From: Opitutaceae bacterium
GTDB lineage: Bacteria; Verrucomicrobiota; Verrucomicrobiia; Opitutales; Opitutaceae
Assembly (NCBI GenBank): GCA_005792355.1
Contig: SXSC01000182.1
Coordinates: 34,973 to 98,972 of the forward strand
Reading direction: 5' to 3'
Length of the DNA: 64,000 bases
Part shown: in pieces, positions 1 to 7,042 of the stretch
Position numbering within the stretch: position 1 is the first letter of the stretch
Layout: each line of letters begins with the position of its first letter
Made by a program: the position numbers and the translations under genes
The notes under the pieces: model-generated
Database searches by the model: none
What the model was told of the DNA's origin: nothing
Seen by the model: the letters and a program-made list of their open reading frames with translations, nothing else

Positions 1-1370
1 CCGCGAGCGGCCTGCTGCCCGGCATCAACCCCGACGGCCCCGGCGAGGAATTTTCCGGCGACCGCAAGGTGCAGGCGTACAATTTCCGCATGTGCACGAC
101 CGACGTGCCGGCGAACCGCCGCGCCTGGGAAAAACCCGCCAACTACGACCCGCGCTGGTTCGAACTGGTTCTGCGCAACTGCGAGGCCGGCGACCTGCGC
201 ATCCCGTGGAATCCCGTCTGGATGCCGAACCGGAAAACGGATACGAACAACAACTTCGCGATCAGCACCGATTTCATCGGTCAGAACTGGGACTACCCCG
301 CGGCCGACTACGCCACCCGGGCCCGCATCTGGCGCGCCCACGAGGACTGGCAGAAGGGTCTCATGTGGACGCTCGCGAACAATCCGCGGGTGCCGGAAAA
401 GGTGCGCGCCGAGTTCCAGCGGCTCGGGCTGGCGAAGGATGAGTTCACCGACAACAACAACTGGCCGCGCCAGCTCTACGTGCGCGAGGCGCGCCGCATG
501 ATCAGCGACTACGTGATGAGCGAGAAGAACTGCACGCGGGCCGAAATCGCCCCGGACAGCGTCGGCATGGGTGCCTACAACATGGATTCGCACCACATTC
601 AGCGCTACGTGACCAAGGAGGGCTTTGTGCGCAACGAGGGCGACGTCCAGGTGCGCGTACGCCCGTACCCGATCAGTTACCGCAGCCTCCGGCCGAAAGC
701 CGCCGAGTGCACCAACCTGCTCGTGCCCGTCTGCCTGGCCGCCTCGCACATCGCCTACGGCAGCATCCGGATGGAACCGGTGTTCATGGTGCTCGGCCAG
801 AGTGCCGCCACCGCTGCGGTGCACGCCCTCGAACAGGGTGTCGCGATTCAGCGCATCGACGACGCCAAACTGAAGGCGCGCCTGTTGCAGGATGGCCAGG
901 TGCTCGATTTCGACAGCCCGCCGCTCGCGCCGCGCACCCGCGTCTCCAATCTGCAACTCAAGGGCATCGTGGTCGACGACCTCGAAGCCCAGCGCGTGGG
1001 TTTCGACCGCGCCAGCTCCGCCCATCCCATCTTCGTCGCCGGCGGCTATCACCACGACAACAACACCAACAAGGGCGCGGAGACCGCCCGTTTCGTGCCC
1101 GACCTGCCCGCCACCGGCCGCTACCAAGTCCTGATCGCGTATCCGCACAACGCCAACCGCGCGACCAACGTGCCCATCGTGATCCGCCACGCCGACGGCG
1201 AGACAAAGATCACGTTGAACCAGAAAAAGAAACCGGCCGTCGACGCGCTGCTCGAACCGGTGGGCACCTTTCGTTTCGAAAAAGGCCGCGGTGGCTCCGT
1301 CGAAATCTCCAACCGCGGCACCGACGGCTTCGTCGTGATCGACGCGGTGCAGTGGGTCGAAGTGAAGTGA
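1..1370 (+). CDS. FAD-dependent oxidoreductase, C-terminal part (5' end outside window)
   Basis: The reading frame is already open at base 3 and runs to TGA at 1368-1370, so the N-terminal Rossmann FAD-binding part lies upstream. The segment with VQAYNFRMC, the RPYPISYRSLRP stretch and the GQSAATAAVHALEQG helix is typical of the large FAD-dependent oxidoreductase family (PF12831) common in Verrucomicrobiota and Planctomycetota. From about residue 320 of the visible part a separate beta-rich domain follows (GGYHHDNN, then GTDGFVVIDAVQW), resembling the golvesin/xanthan-lyase C-terminal carbohydrate-associated domain. The combination suggests an exported, sugar-linked oxidoreductase, but the substrate cannot be read from sequence. 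The SDR and MFS genes beyond the restriction-modification island may belong to the same catabolic locus. Confidence 0.85.
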   Translation, partial: ASGLLPGINPDGPGEEFSGDRKVQAYNFRMCTTDVPANRRAWEKPANYDPRWFELVLRNCEAGDLRIPWNPVWMPNRKTDTNNNFAISTDFIGQNWDYPAADYATRARIWRAHEDWQKGLMWTLANNPRVPEKVRAEFQRLGLAKDEFTDNNNWPRQLYVREARRMISDYVMSEKNCTRAEIAPDSVGMGAYNMDSHHIQRYVTKEGFVRNEGDVQVRVRPYPISYRSLRPKAAECTNLLVPVCLAASHIAYGSIRMEPVFMVLGQSAATAAVHALEQGVAIQRIDDAKLKARLLQDGQVLDFDSPPLAPRTRVSNLQLKGIVVDDLEAQRVGFDRASSAHPIFVAGGYHHDNNTNKGAETARFVPDLPATGRYQVLIAYPHNANRATNVPIVIRHADGETKITLNQKKKPAVDALLEPVGTFRFEKGRGGSVEISNRGTDGFVVIDAVQWVEVK

Positions 1371-1428
1371 GTGCACATTTGAACACTATTTGCTCGACAC
1401 TCGAAATCGATTTGGAATTCTGACTTTC

Positions 1429-2595
1429 ATGCGATCAATAGAGCTCTTTTCCGGCGCCGGGGGACTCGCGCTTGGACTGGAAAAAGCCGGATTTGAATCG
1501 GTCGCGTTTTTTGAGCGCAATTCCGATGCGTGCGCCACGCTGAAACACAACCGGCCGGCGTGGAATATCGTCGAATCCGATGTCCGTGATGTCGATTTTT
1601 CGGCATTTGGGCCGGTGGATCTCGTTGCAGGCGGACCACCCTGTCAGCCGTTTTCGATGGGCGGCAAAGCCCGTGGCTTCGACGACCATCGGGACATGTT
1701 CCCGCAAGCCGTTCGCGCGGTTCGAGAACTTAGTCCCCGGGCGTTTATTTTCGAGAACGTCCGCGGCCTCCTCCGGCCGGCATTCAGAAATTACGTGGAG
1801 TTCATCCGCCTCCAACTCACCTATCCGGAGTTTCCGACCTCGGACTCGTTGGACTGGGAGACGAATTTGCGGAGGTTGGAACGGCATCACAATTCTCGCG
1901 GTTCCGCGAAGGGCCTTACGTATAATGTCACCTTGAACCTCGCGGACGCGGCCGACTACGGCGTGCCCCAACGCCGGCACCGAGTTTTCTTCGTTGGATT
2001 CCGTTCCGATGTCTTCAGCAACTGGTTCTTCCCACGGCCTACGCACTCCCGATCGCAGTTGTTATGGGCGCAGCACCAGACCGGGCGGTACTGGAAGGAG
2101 CATGGTATTTCGCTGGCGGAGGCATCGGTGGGAGGCGTTGTTGATCAAGCTGTGCTGCGACATGAGCCCGCTGAACTCATTCCTACGACCGAGCGCTGGA
2201 GAACCGTTCGCGACGCCATCGCGAGCTTGGGCGACCCATGTGGGCCAACGCGACAGAAAAACCACGTGTTTCAGAGTGGCGCTCGGTCATATCCGGGCCA
2301 TACGGGAAGTCCCTTGGACGAACCTGCAAAAGCGCTGAAGGCGGGCGATCACGGTGTTCCGGGAGGGGAGAACATGCTGCGCCATGCCAACGGCAAGGTG
2401 CGCTATTTTTCGATCCGCGAGTCCGCACGAATCCAGACTTTTCCGGACGATTGGGAGTTTCCAACTTCCTGGAGCGAGAGCATGAGACAGCTTGGCAACG
2501 CGGTTCCGGTACGCTTGGGTATGACAGTCGCGGCATCGGTCGCGGCGAAATTGATGGCCCATGCACCAACCGACTGCGTTCAATCCGCTCGATAA
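1429..2595 (+). CDS. DNA (cytosine-5) methyltransferase of a restriction-modification system
   Basis: This 388-residue C5 methylase transfers a methyl group from SAM to cytosine in the host recognition site. Visible motifs are I (IELFSGAGGLALGL, residues 4-17), IV with the catalytic Cys (PCQPF, 71-75), VI (ENV, 109-111) and VIII (QRRHRVFFVG, 181-190). A target-recognition region follows, then the C-terminal LGNAVPVRLG motif X. ATG 1429 is preferred over the in-frame TTG at 1390 because motif I then begins a few residues from the start, as usual in the family. The gene overlaps the downstream nuclease by 35 bp. By analogy with Eco29kI the expected target is CCGCGG, which is an inference. The block reads as less GC-rich than its neighbours, consistent with horizontal acquisition. 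Confidence 0.93.
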   Translation: MRSIELFSGAGGLALGLEKAGFESVAFFERNSDACATLKHNRPAWNIVESDVRDVDFSAFGPVDLVAGGPPCQPFSMGGKARGFDDHRDMFPQAVRAVRELSPRAFIFENVRGLLRPAFRNYVEFIRLQLTYPEFPTSDSLDWETNLRRLERHHNSRGSAKGLTYNVTLNLADAADYGVPQRRHRVFFVGFRSDVFSNWFFPRPTHSRSQLLWAQHQTGRYWKEHGISLAEASVGGVVDQAVLRHEPAELIPTTERWRTVRDAIASLGDPCGPTRQKNHVFQSGARSYPGHTGSPLDEPAKALKAGDHGVPGGENMLRHANGKVRYFSIRESARIQTFPDDWEFPTSWSESMRQLGNAVPVRLGMTVAASVAAKLMAHAPTDCVQSAR

Positions 2596-3202
2596 GGTAA
2601 ATCTCGGCCAGAATGTAGCGTACGCGCTCAACCAATGCGCGCCCGTCATTCTTGAAAAGCTCCCCCGCTTCAAGGGCGCGGGCATCTACGCGCTGTACTA
2701 TTTGGGTAGGTTCGAACCCTACGTCACCTTCAGCGATTTGAATCGGGCCAACCCTTGCGTGCCGATCTACGTGGGCAAGGCAATCCCCGAAGGGGGGCGC
2801 AAGGGGCTGGAGGACAAGAAGAGCGAAGTGTCGAACTCCCTGTGCGGCCGGCTCCGGCAACACGCGAGCTCGATTGCCGCGACACGAGATTTGGGTGCCG
2901 CGGATTTCGTCTGCAGGTACCTTGTGATTGAGGACACGTGGATTGGCCTCTGCGAGAGCCTACTCATCCAGCGGGAAAGACCACTGTGGAACGTCATGCT
3001 CGCTGGATTCGGTCGGAATGTGGGCGGAATAAACCGTAAGGACGGTCTGTCCGACTGGCACGCCTTTCACGGCGGCAGAGACGTCGATCCATCAATCCCC
3101 ACACCGGACGAACGTATTCAGAAACTGCGCGCTGAGGTCGCCAGTTATTTGACGGTGATGCGCGATTCCCGAAAGATAGTCGGGAATGTGGTGTGCCGAT
3201 GA
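2561..3202 (+). CDS. Eco29kI-like GIY-YIG type II restriction endonuclease
   Basis: The 213-residue protein matches the Eco29kI pattern of a small GIY-YIG nuclease. GIYALYY is at 41-47 and PIYVGK at 68-73. LCGRLRQH (94-101) supplies the Arg and His, E132 lies in LCESLL, and N144 in PLWNVMLAGFG. All five kinds of catalytic residue described for Eco29kI (Tyr, Tyr, Arg/His, Glu, Asn) are therefore present, so it is probably active. Eco29kI cuts CCGCGG; the same specificity here is inferred from family and from pairing with a C5 methylase. It starts at ATG 2561 inside the end of the methylase gene, an arrangement that would let methylase translation precede or gate nuclease production. Confidence 0.85.
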   Translation: MHQPTAFNPLDKVNLGQNVAYALNQCAPVILEKLPRFKGAGIYALYYLGRFEPYVTFSDLNRANPCVPIYVGKAIPEGGRKGLEDKKSEVSNSLCGRLRQHASSIAATRDLGAADFVCRYLVIEDTWIGLCESLLIQRERPLWNVMLAGFGRNVGGINRKDGLSDWHAFHGGRDVDPSIPTPDERIQKLRAEVASYLTVMRDSRKIVGNVVCR

Positions 3203-3238
3203 TCCCATTCGCGGCGTTCGCATCGATGGAATGTCGCA

Positions 3239-3670
3239 GTGGACACCCTGACCAAACGCCAGCGGTCCTTGCTTATGGCGAGGGTCAAGCGATCGGGGAA
3301 CGCTGCGACTGAAATGGTTCTGGCGTCGCTGTTCCGTGCCTATGGAATTAGCGGATGGCGGCGCGGCTTCCCCCTCATCGGACGGCCCGACTTCGTCTTC
3401 CCAAGACTTCGCTTGGCCATGTTCGTAGATGGGTGTTTCTGGCATGGTTGTCAGCGGCACGGACGGATTCCCAAAGTAAACCGCAGGTTTTGGGCGGAAA
3501 AGATTGCGGCCAACACGAGGCGGGACCGGAAAGTAAGCCGAGAACTCCGGTCGGCTGGTTGGGGTGTACTTCGAATTTGGGAACACGAACTCCGAAGATC
3601 CAACGCAAGGCGCCTACGGAAGAAATTGTTTCGTTTTCACGTTCGCAAAGATGATGCCGCATCCCATTAA
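3239..3670 (+). CDS. vsr: Very short patch repair endonuclease (Vsr)
   Basis: A 143-residue Vsr protein, which nicks next to T:G mismatches that arise when 5-methylcytosine deaminates. It starts at GTG 3239; no ATG or other start lies in frame between the upstream TGA (3200) and this codon. Diagnostic features are the N-terminal TKRQRSLLMARVKRSGNAAT segment, D51 in RPDFVFP, and MFVDGCFWHGC with H69, the same positions as the catalytic Asp and His of E. coli Vsr. IWEHEL follows near 113. It sits 36 bp after the nuclease gene and completes a methylase-nuclease-repair cassette. It would protect the cassette's own methylated sites from C-to-T loss. Confidence 0.92.
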   Translation: MDTLTKRQRSLLMARVKRSGNAATEMVLASLFRAYGISGWRRGFPLIGRPDFVFPRLRLAMFVDGCFWHGCQRHGRIPKVNRRFWAEKIAANTRRDRKVSRELRSAGWGVLRIWEHELRRSNARRLRKKLFRFHVRKDDAASH

Positions 3671-3712
3671 TATATTTCGGCCGGCCCGAAACCCTAACTT
3701 ACTGGTGTTTCC

Positions 3713-4465
3713 ATGAACCAAATCGACCTTCAGGGCAAAGTCGCAGTCGTCACCGGTGCCGCGCGCGGCATCGGGCTCGCCGTCGTACAACGAATGCTCG
3801 CTTCGGGAGCGCAGTGCAGCCTCTGGGACAAGGACGCCGCCGCCCTCGCCGCCGCCGCGAAGCTGCTCAACGCCTCCGACCGCATCGCCATCCAGGCGGT
3901 CGACATCACCGACGAGGCCGAGGTGGCGGCCGCCACCGCCGCGACCCACACGCGCTTCGGCGCGATCGAAATCCTGGTCAACAACGCGGGCATCGCCGGC
4001 GTAAACAAGAAACTCTGGGAGTGCAGCGCCGCGGAGTGGCGCGCGGTGATGGAGCTCGACCTGTTCGCGGTGTTCCTCTGCTGCCGCGCGATCGTGCCGC
4101 TGATGCTGGCCCGCCCGGCCGGCCGCATTGTGAATGTCGCGTCGATTGCCGGCAAAGAAGGCAATCCGAACGCCGCGCACTACAGTGCCGCCAAGGCGGG
4201 CGTCATCGGCCTCACCAAGTCGCTCGGCAAGGAACTCGCGACCACGGGCATCCGCGTGAACTGCATCACCCCGGCGGTGATCGAGACCGAAATCCTCCAG
4301 CAATGTTCGCCGGAGCACGTGAAATACATGCTCTCGAAAATCCCGCTGGGCCGTCCGGGGACCGTCGACGAGGTCGCCGCGCTCGTGGCCTGGCTCTGCT
4401 CCGCCGAGTGCTCGTTCACCACCGGCGCCGTGTTCGACATCTCCGGGGGTCGCGCGACGTACTGA
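3713..4465 (+). CDS. SDR-family NAD(P)-dependent dehydrogenase
   Basis: A classical short-chain dehydrogenase of 250 residues. The cofactor loop is TGAARGIG at 14-21, the NNAG motif at 90-93, and the catalytic S144, Y157 and K161 lie in the order S-x12-Y-x3-K. The C-terminal ISGGRATY ending is usual. The sequence resembles FabG-like and sugar/polyol dehydrogenases; the exact substrate is not readable. Converging with the MFS transporter gene and lying beyond the island from an FAD oxidoreductase, it more likely belongs to a sugar-acid or deoxy-sugar catabolic locus than to fatty-acid synthesis. The ATG at 3713 begins the conserved LQGKVAVVTG strand at the usual spacing. Confidence 0.9.
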   Translation: MNQIDLQGKVAVVTGAARGIGLAVVQRMLASGAQCSLWDKDAAALAAAAKLLNASDRIAIQAVDITDEAEVAAATAATHTRFGAIEILVNNAGIAGVNKKLWECSAAEWRAVMELDLFAVFLCCRAIVPLMLARPAGRIVNVASIAGKEGNPNAAHYSAAKAGVIGLTKSLGKELATTGIRVNCITPAVIETEILQQCSPEHVKYMLSKIPLGRPGTVDEVAALVAWLCSAECSFTTGAVFDISGGRATY

Positions 4466-4626
4466 AAACTCCCGGGCAAAGCCGGGACCATGCGGCCGGT
4501 GCGATTCTCGCGCTGTGGCATCGAAACCAAATGGTGGGCCGTGCGTTCCGCGCGCGGTCTGCACCGCGTCCGTCGAACTGGCCGCGCGCGGAGCGCACCG
4601 CCCACCTTCGGACTGAATCGTTACGG

Positions 4627-6015
4627 CTACGCGCGGGCCGCGCCCTTCCCGTCGTCGTCCGCCTGCAGCGGCGTCACCGGGTCGATGAACAGCCAGAAAA
4701 ACGCGCCGAGAAAATAGATCGCCGCCGAGATCGCGAAAACGAGTTCCCAATTCTTCGTCGTCACCTGCAGCACGTAGCCCACCACGAAGGGCCCGGCCAT
4801 GCCGCCGAAATTGCCCATCATGTTCATGCTGCCGGAAACCGTGCCGGCGTATTTTCCGCCGATGTCCATGCAAGTGGCCCAACTGCCCGGCATCGTCAGG
4901 TCGTTGCAGAAACTCGCCATGCCCATCGCCAGCATCGCCACCAGCGGATCCTTCAAATAGAACGAGGTCATCAGCAGCCCGGAGGCCCCGGTAAAACCGA
5001 TGAACCCGAAGGTCCGGCGAATCACCACCACCCGGCCGCCCTCCCGGAGCAGGTGGTTGGAAATCAAGCCGGCCACCAGCGAACCGAAACCACCAAAGAA
5101 AAGCGGGATGCCGGCCAGCGCCGCCGCCAGCACTTTGATGGCCAGCTCCGGGCTCATCGAACCTTCCAGGAGGTTGGCCAGCCAATTCATGACGGCGTTG
5201 GACTTGATATCCATGTTGCGCTCGTCCTTCAGGTAGGTCGGCAGCCAGGTGACATAGAAATACCAGCCGTAGCTCAGACAAAAATACTGGCCCCAGAGGA
5301 GCCACATCGTCGGTCGGGTCACGAGCGCGAGCCAGGGGACGTCGCCGTGGCCGCTGACATTTTGCTCGTTCTCCTTGAGCAGTTCGAGCTCAGCGGCGTT
5401 GACACCCTTATGGTCGCGCGGGTTGTCGCGAAACCAAAACCAAAAAACCACGACCCACACCACCCCGAGCGCGGCGAAAATCTGAAACGCCGTCCGCCAG
5501 CTCACGAACGCCATGACCGTGACCACCAGCAGTGGCGTGAACGCCCCGCCCCAGCGTGCGCCCATCCACATCAGCGCCTGCGCCCGGGTCCGTTCGTTGC
5601 TCGGCAGCCAGGTGCTGAACGCCTTGGTCAAATTTGGGAAACAGCCCGCCTCGCCGGCGCCAAACAGGAACCGCGTCACCCACATGGAGCCGAAGCTCCA
5701 CGCCCAGCCGGTGGCGGCGGTGAAGAACGACCACCACAGCACCACACGCACGAGCACCTTGCGCGCGCCGATCTTGTCGCCCAGCCAGCCGGTGGGGATC
5801 TCGAAAAGCGCGTAGGCCAGACCAAACGCGGCGAAGATCGATCCCATCTGCACGTCGGTGAAGCCCATGTCCTTGGCGACATCACCCTTGGCCTGCGAGA
5901 TCGCGACCCGGTCGATGTACTGGACCACGGCCAGCGTGATGGCGAAGACAATCACCCAATAGCGGGTGCGGGTGGGTGGCTGGACGTGGGCCGGAGCGGA
6001 GGGGAGAGGCGGCAT
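4627..6015 (-). CDS. MFS transporter, anion:cation symporter (ACS/hexuronate-like) family
   Basis: A 462-residue inner-membrane protein with about 12 hydrophobic segments. The start YWVIVFAITLAVVQYIDRVAIS and the loops GWLGDKIGARKVL and FLFGAGEAGCFPNLTKAFSTW are characteristic of the ACS family (ExuT, GudP, tartrate and hexuronate transporters). The likely role is proton-coupled uptake of an organic acid such as a hexuronate, which fits a genome that carries a pectate lyase; the substrate is inferred only. It lies convergent to the SDR gene. Start ATG 6015 gives a short soluble N-terminus before TM1. Confidence 0.88.
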   Translation of the reverse strand: MPPLPSAPAHVQPPTRTRYWVIVFAITLAVVQYIDRVAISQAKGDVAKDMGFTDVQMGSIFAAFGLAYALFEIPTGWLGDKIGARKVLVRVVLWWSFFTAATGWAWSFGSMWVTRFLFGAGEAGCFPNLTKAFSTWLPSNERTRAQALMWMGARWGGAFTPLLVVTVMAFVSWRTAFQIFAALGVVWVVVFWFWFRDNPRDHKGVNAAELELLKENEQNVSGHGDVPWLALVTRPTMWLLWGQYFCLSYGWYFYVTWLPTYLKDERNMDIKSNAVMNWLANLLEGSMSPELAIKVLAAALAGIPLFFGGFGSLVAGLISNHLLREGGRVVVIRRTFGFIGFTGASGLLMTSFYLKDPLVAMLAMGMASFCNDLTMPGSWATCMDIGGKYAGTVSGSMNMMGNFGGMAGPFVVGYVLQVTTKNWELVFAISAAIYFLGAFFWLFIDPVTPLQADDDGKGAARA

Positions 6016-6115
6016 GAGTTAGGGAGGGGAAACCGGACTGACGTTGGGTTCGTCGCGGAGGTTTGACGGCCGCGGGCGTACCTTTGTCGCCCTGTCCGGC
6101 CGCGAAAGCACGCTG

Positions 6116-6144
6116 AAAAAAAGCCGCCGGAAACCCGGCGGCTG
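6116..6144 (-). terminator. Rho-independent terminator of the cytochrome b562 gene
   Basis: On the minus strand a nine-base-pair stem (AGCCGCCGG / CCGGCGGCT) with a GTTT loop is followed immediately by a run of T. It lies 55 bp beyond the stop codon of the cytochrome b562 gene. Confidence 0.85.
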
Positions 6145-6198
6145 GGGAATTGCATGGCCACCAGCGGGCGTCGGAAGCGACGCCCGCCGAACCGCGGC

Positions 6199-6633
6199 CT
6201 ATTTCTTCTTGTCTTCTTTCTTGTAGCTCTTGTGGCCCGCCTTGTTGGCGTCGCCCATGGCACCGCAGAGTTTGGCGGCCTCGACGTTGTCGTTCGCCTT
6301 CAGCGCCGTCTCGAGTTTGCCGCAGAGCTCGAGGAACTTCTTCATATCGGCCCGGTAGTCGTCGACGAACTTCTTCTGCTCCGCCGCCGGCTTCTGCGCC
6401 TTCATCGCGGGCTCGAGCTTCAGCGACGCCTCGGCATTCTGGCGAATCGTGGCCACGCGGGCGAGCGAGTCGGCGTTCTTGGTCGCATCGGATATCTGGC
6501 GACGGAGCGCGCGGAAAGCGCCGCCCATCTTTTCCATTTTACCGCCCAATTCGGTCTCGGGTTCATCGGCGGCGAAACCGGAGCCGGTGGCGAGTGCGCA
6601 AACGAGGGTGAGGAGCAAAACACGGATTTTCAT
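6199..6633 (-). CDS. Periplasmic cytochrome b562 family protein
   Basis: A 144-residue protein with a Sec signal peptide (MKIRVLLLTLVCALATGSGFA, cleavage near 21-22) and an all-helical mature part. GGKMEKMGGAFRAL places M33 where the haem-ligating Met7 of E. coli cytochrome b562 sits. AGHKSYKK near the C-terminus supplies H134, matching the ligand His102. No CxxCH is present, so haem would be held non-covalently. Two cysteines (104 and 123), absent from the E. coli protein, could form a disulfide between helices 3 and 4. ATG 6633 was chosen because it begins the signal peptide; the frame is open 114 bp further upstream. The role is probably periplasmic electron transfer. The C-terminus is very lysine-rich. 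Confidence 0.8.
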   Translation of the reverse strand: MKIRVLLLTLVCALATGSGFAADEPETELGGKMEKMGGAFRALRRQISDATKNADSLARVATIRQNAEASLKLEPAMKAQKPAAEQKKFVDDYRADMKKFLELCGKLETALKANDNVEAAKLCGAMGDANKAGHKSYKKEDKKK

Positions 6634-7042
6634 AGACTGGGTTACGGGTGATTGGCGAAATTGCCGGCCGGAAGAAGACGTGAACCCGGCCCGGAAGGGC
6701 AATCGGATTCGGTCAACCACCGTCGGCGTTCGGGGGCTAAGACGCACCCGACGCGGAAGGTATTCAACCTTTTTCGGGGCGACGGCCTCGCCTCGCCCGC
6801 CCTGGGGACGTAAACGGAGTCATGTCGATAATCCGTCCATCCGTTGCGCCGGCCATCCGGTCAACCGTCCACCGCCGGAGTTTTGTCTCGATTATCGACC
6901 TGACTCCGTCGTCCGTCTGCGGAGAGCTTCACCGCTCCGGAGGATGAGGCGGGCGCGTGTGACCAAGCGGGTCAACGGCAGCCGTTCGGGTTGCGTCCTC
7001 GACACTACCGGCCTCGTCCCCTTTTCATTCCTCCACCTCTTC
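6634..7042. other. Intergenic region between divergent genes, with an inverted-repeat element
   Basis: About 410 bp separate the cytochrome b562 gene from the NamZ fusion gene. The main structure is the inverted repeat at 6814-6909, listed separately. No further gene is supported; the upstream continuation of the NamZ reading frame here is arginine-rich and looks non-coding. Confidence 0.6.
6814..6909. repeat. 96-bp element bounded by 20-bp inverted repeats
   Basis: The left arm ACGGAGTCATGTCGATAATC (6814-6833) and the reverse complement of the right arm (6890-6909) differ at one of 20 positions. The 56-bp spacer has no coding potential. Size and symmetry resemble a MITE or a REP-type element rather than an operator. 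Confidence 0.75.

Noticed and set aside
2709..2718. GGTTCGAACC, the T-loop consensus of tRNA
   Set aside because: It lies within the GIY-YIG nuclease coding region and no acceptor or anticodon stems surround it.
4466..4626. CCCGG/CCGGG hairpin between SDR and MFS genes as a terminator
   Set aside because: The stem is only five pairs and no T-run follows on either strand.
3614..6066. Long open frames antisense or out of frame to the SDR and MFS genes (563 aa minus, 750 aa plus)
   Set aside because: They lack any recognisable domain and are Arg/Gly/His-rich, as expected from shadow frames of GC-rich genes; the SDR and MFS frames have full family motifs.
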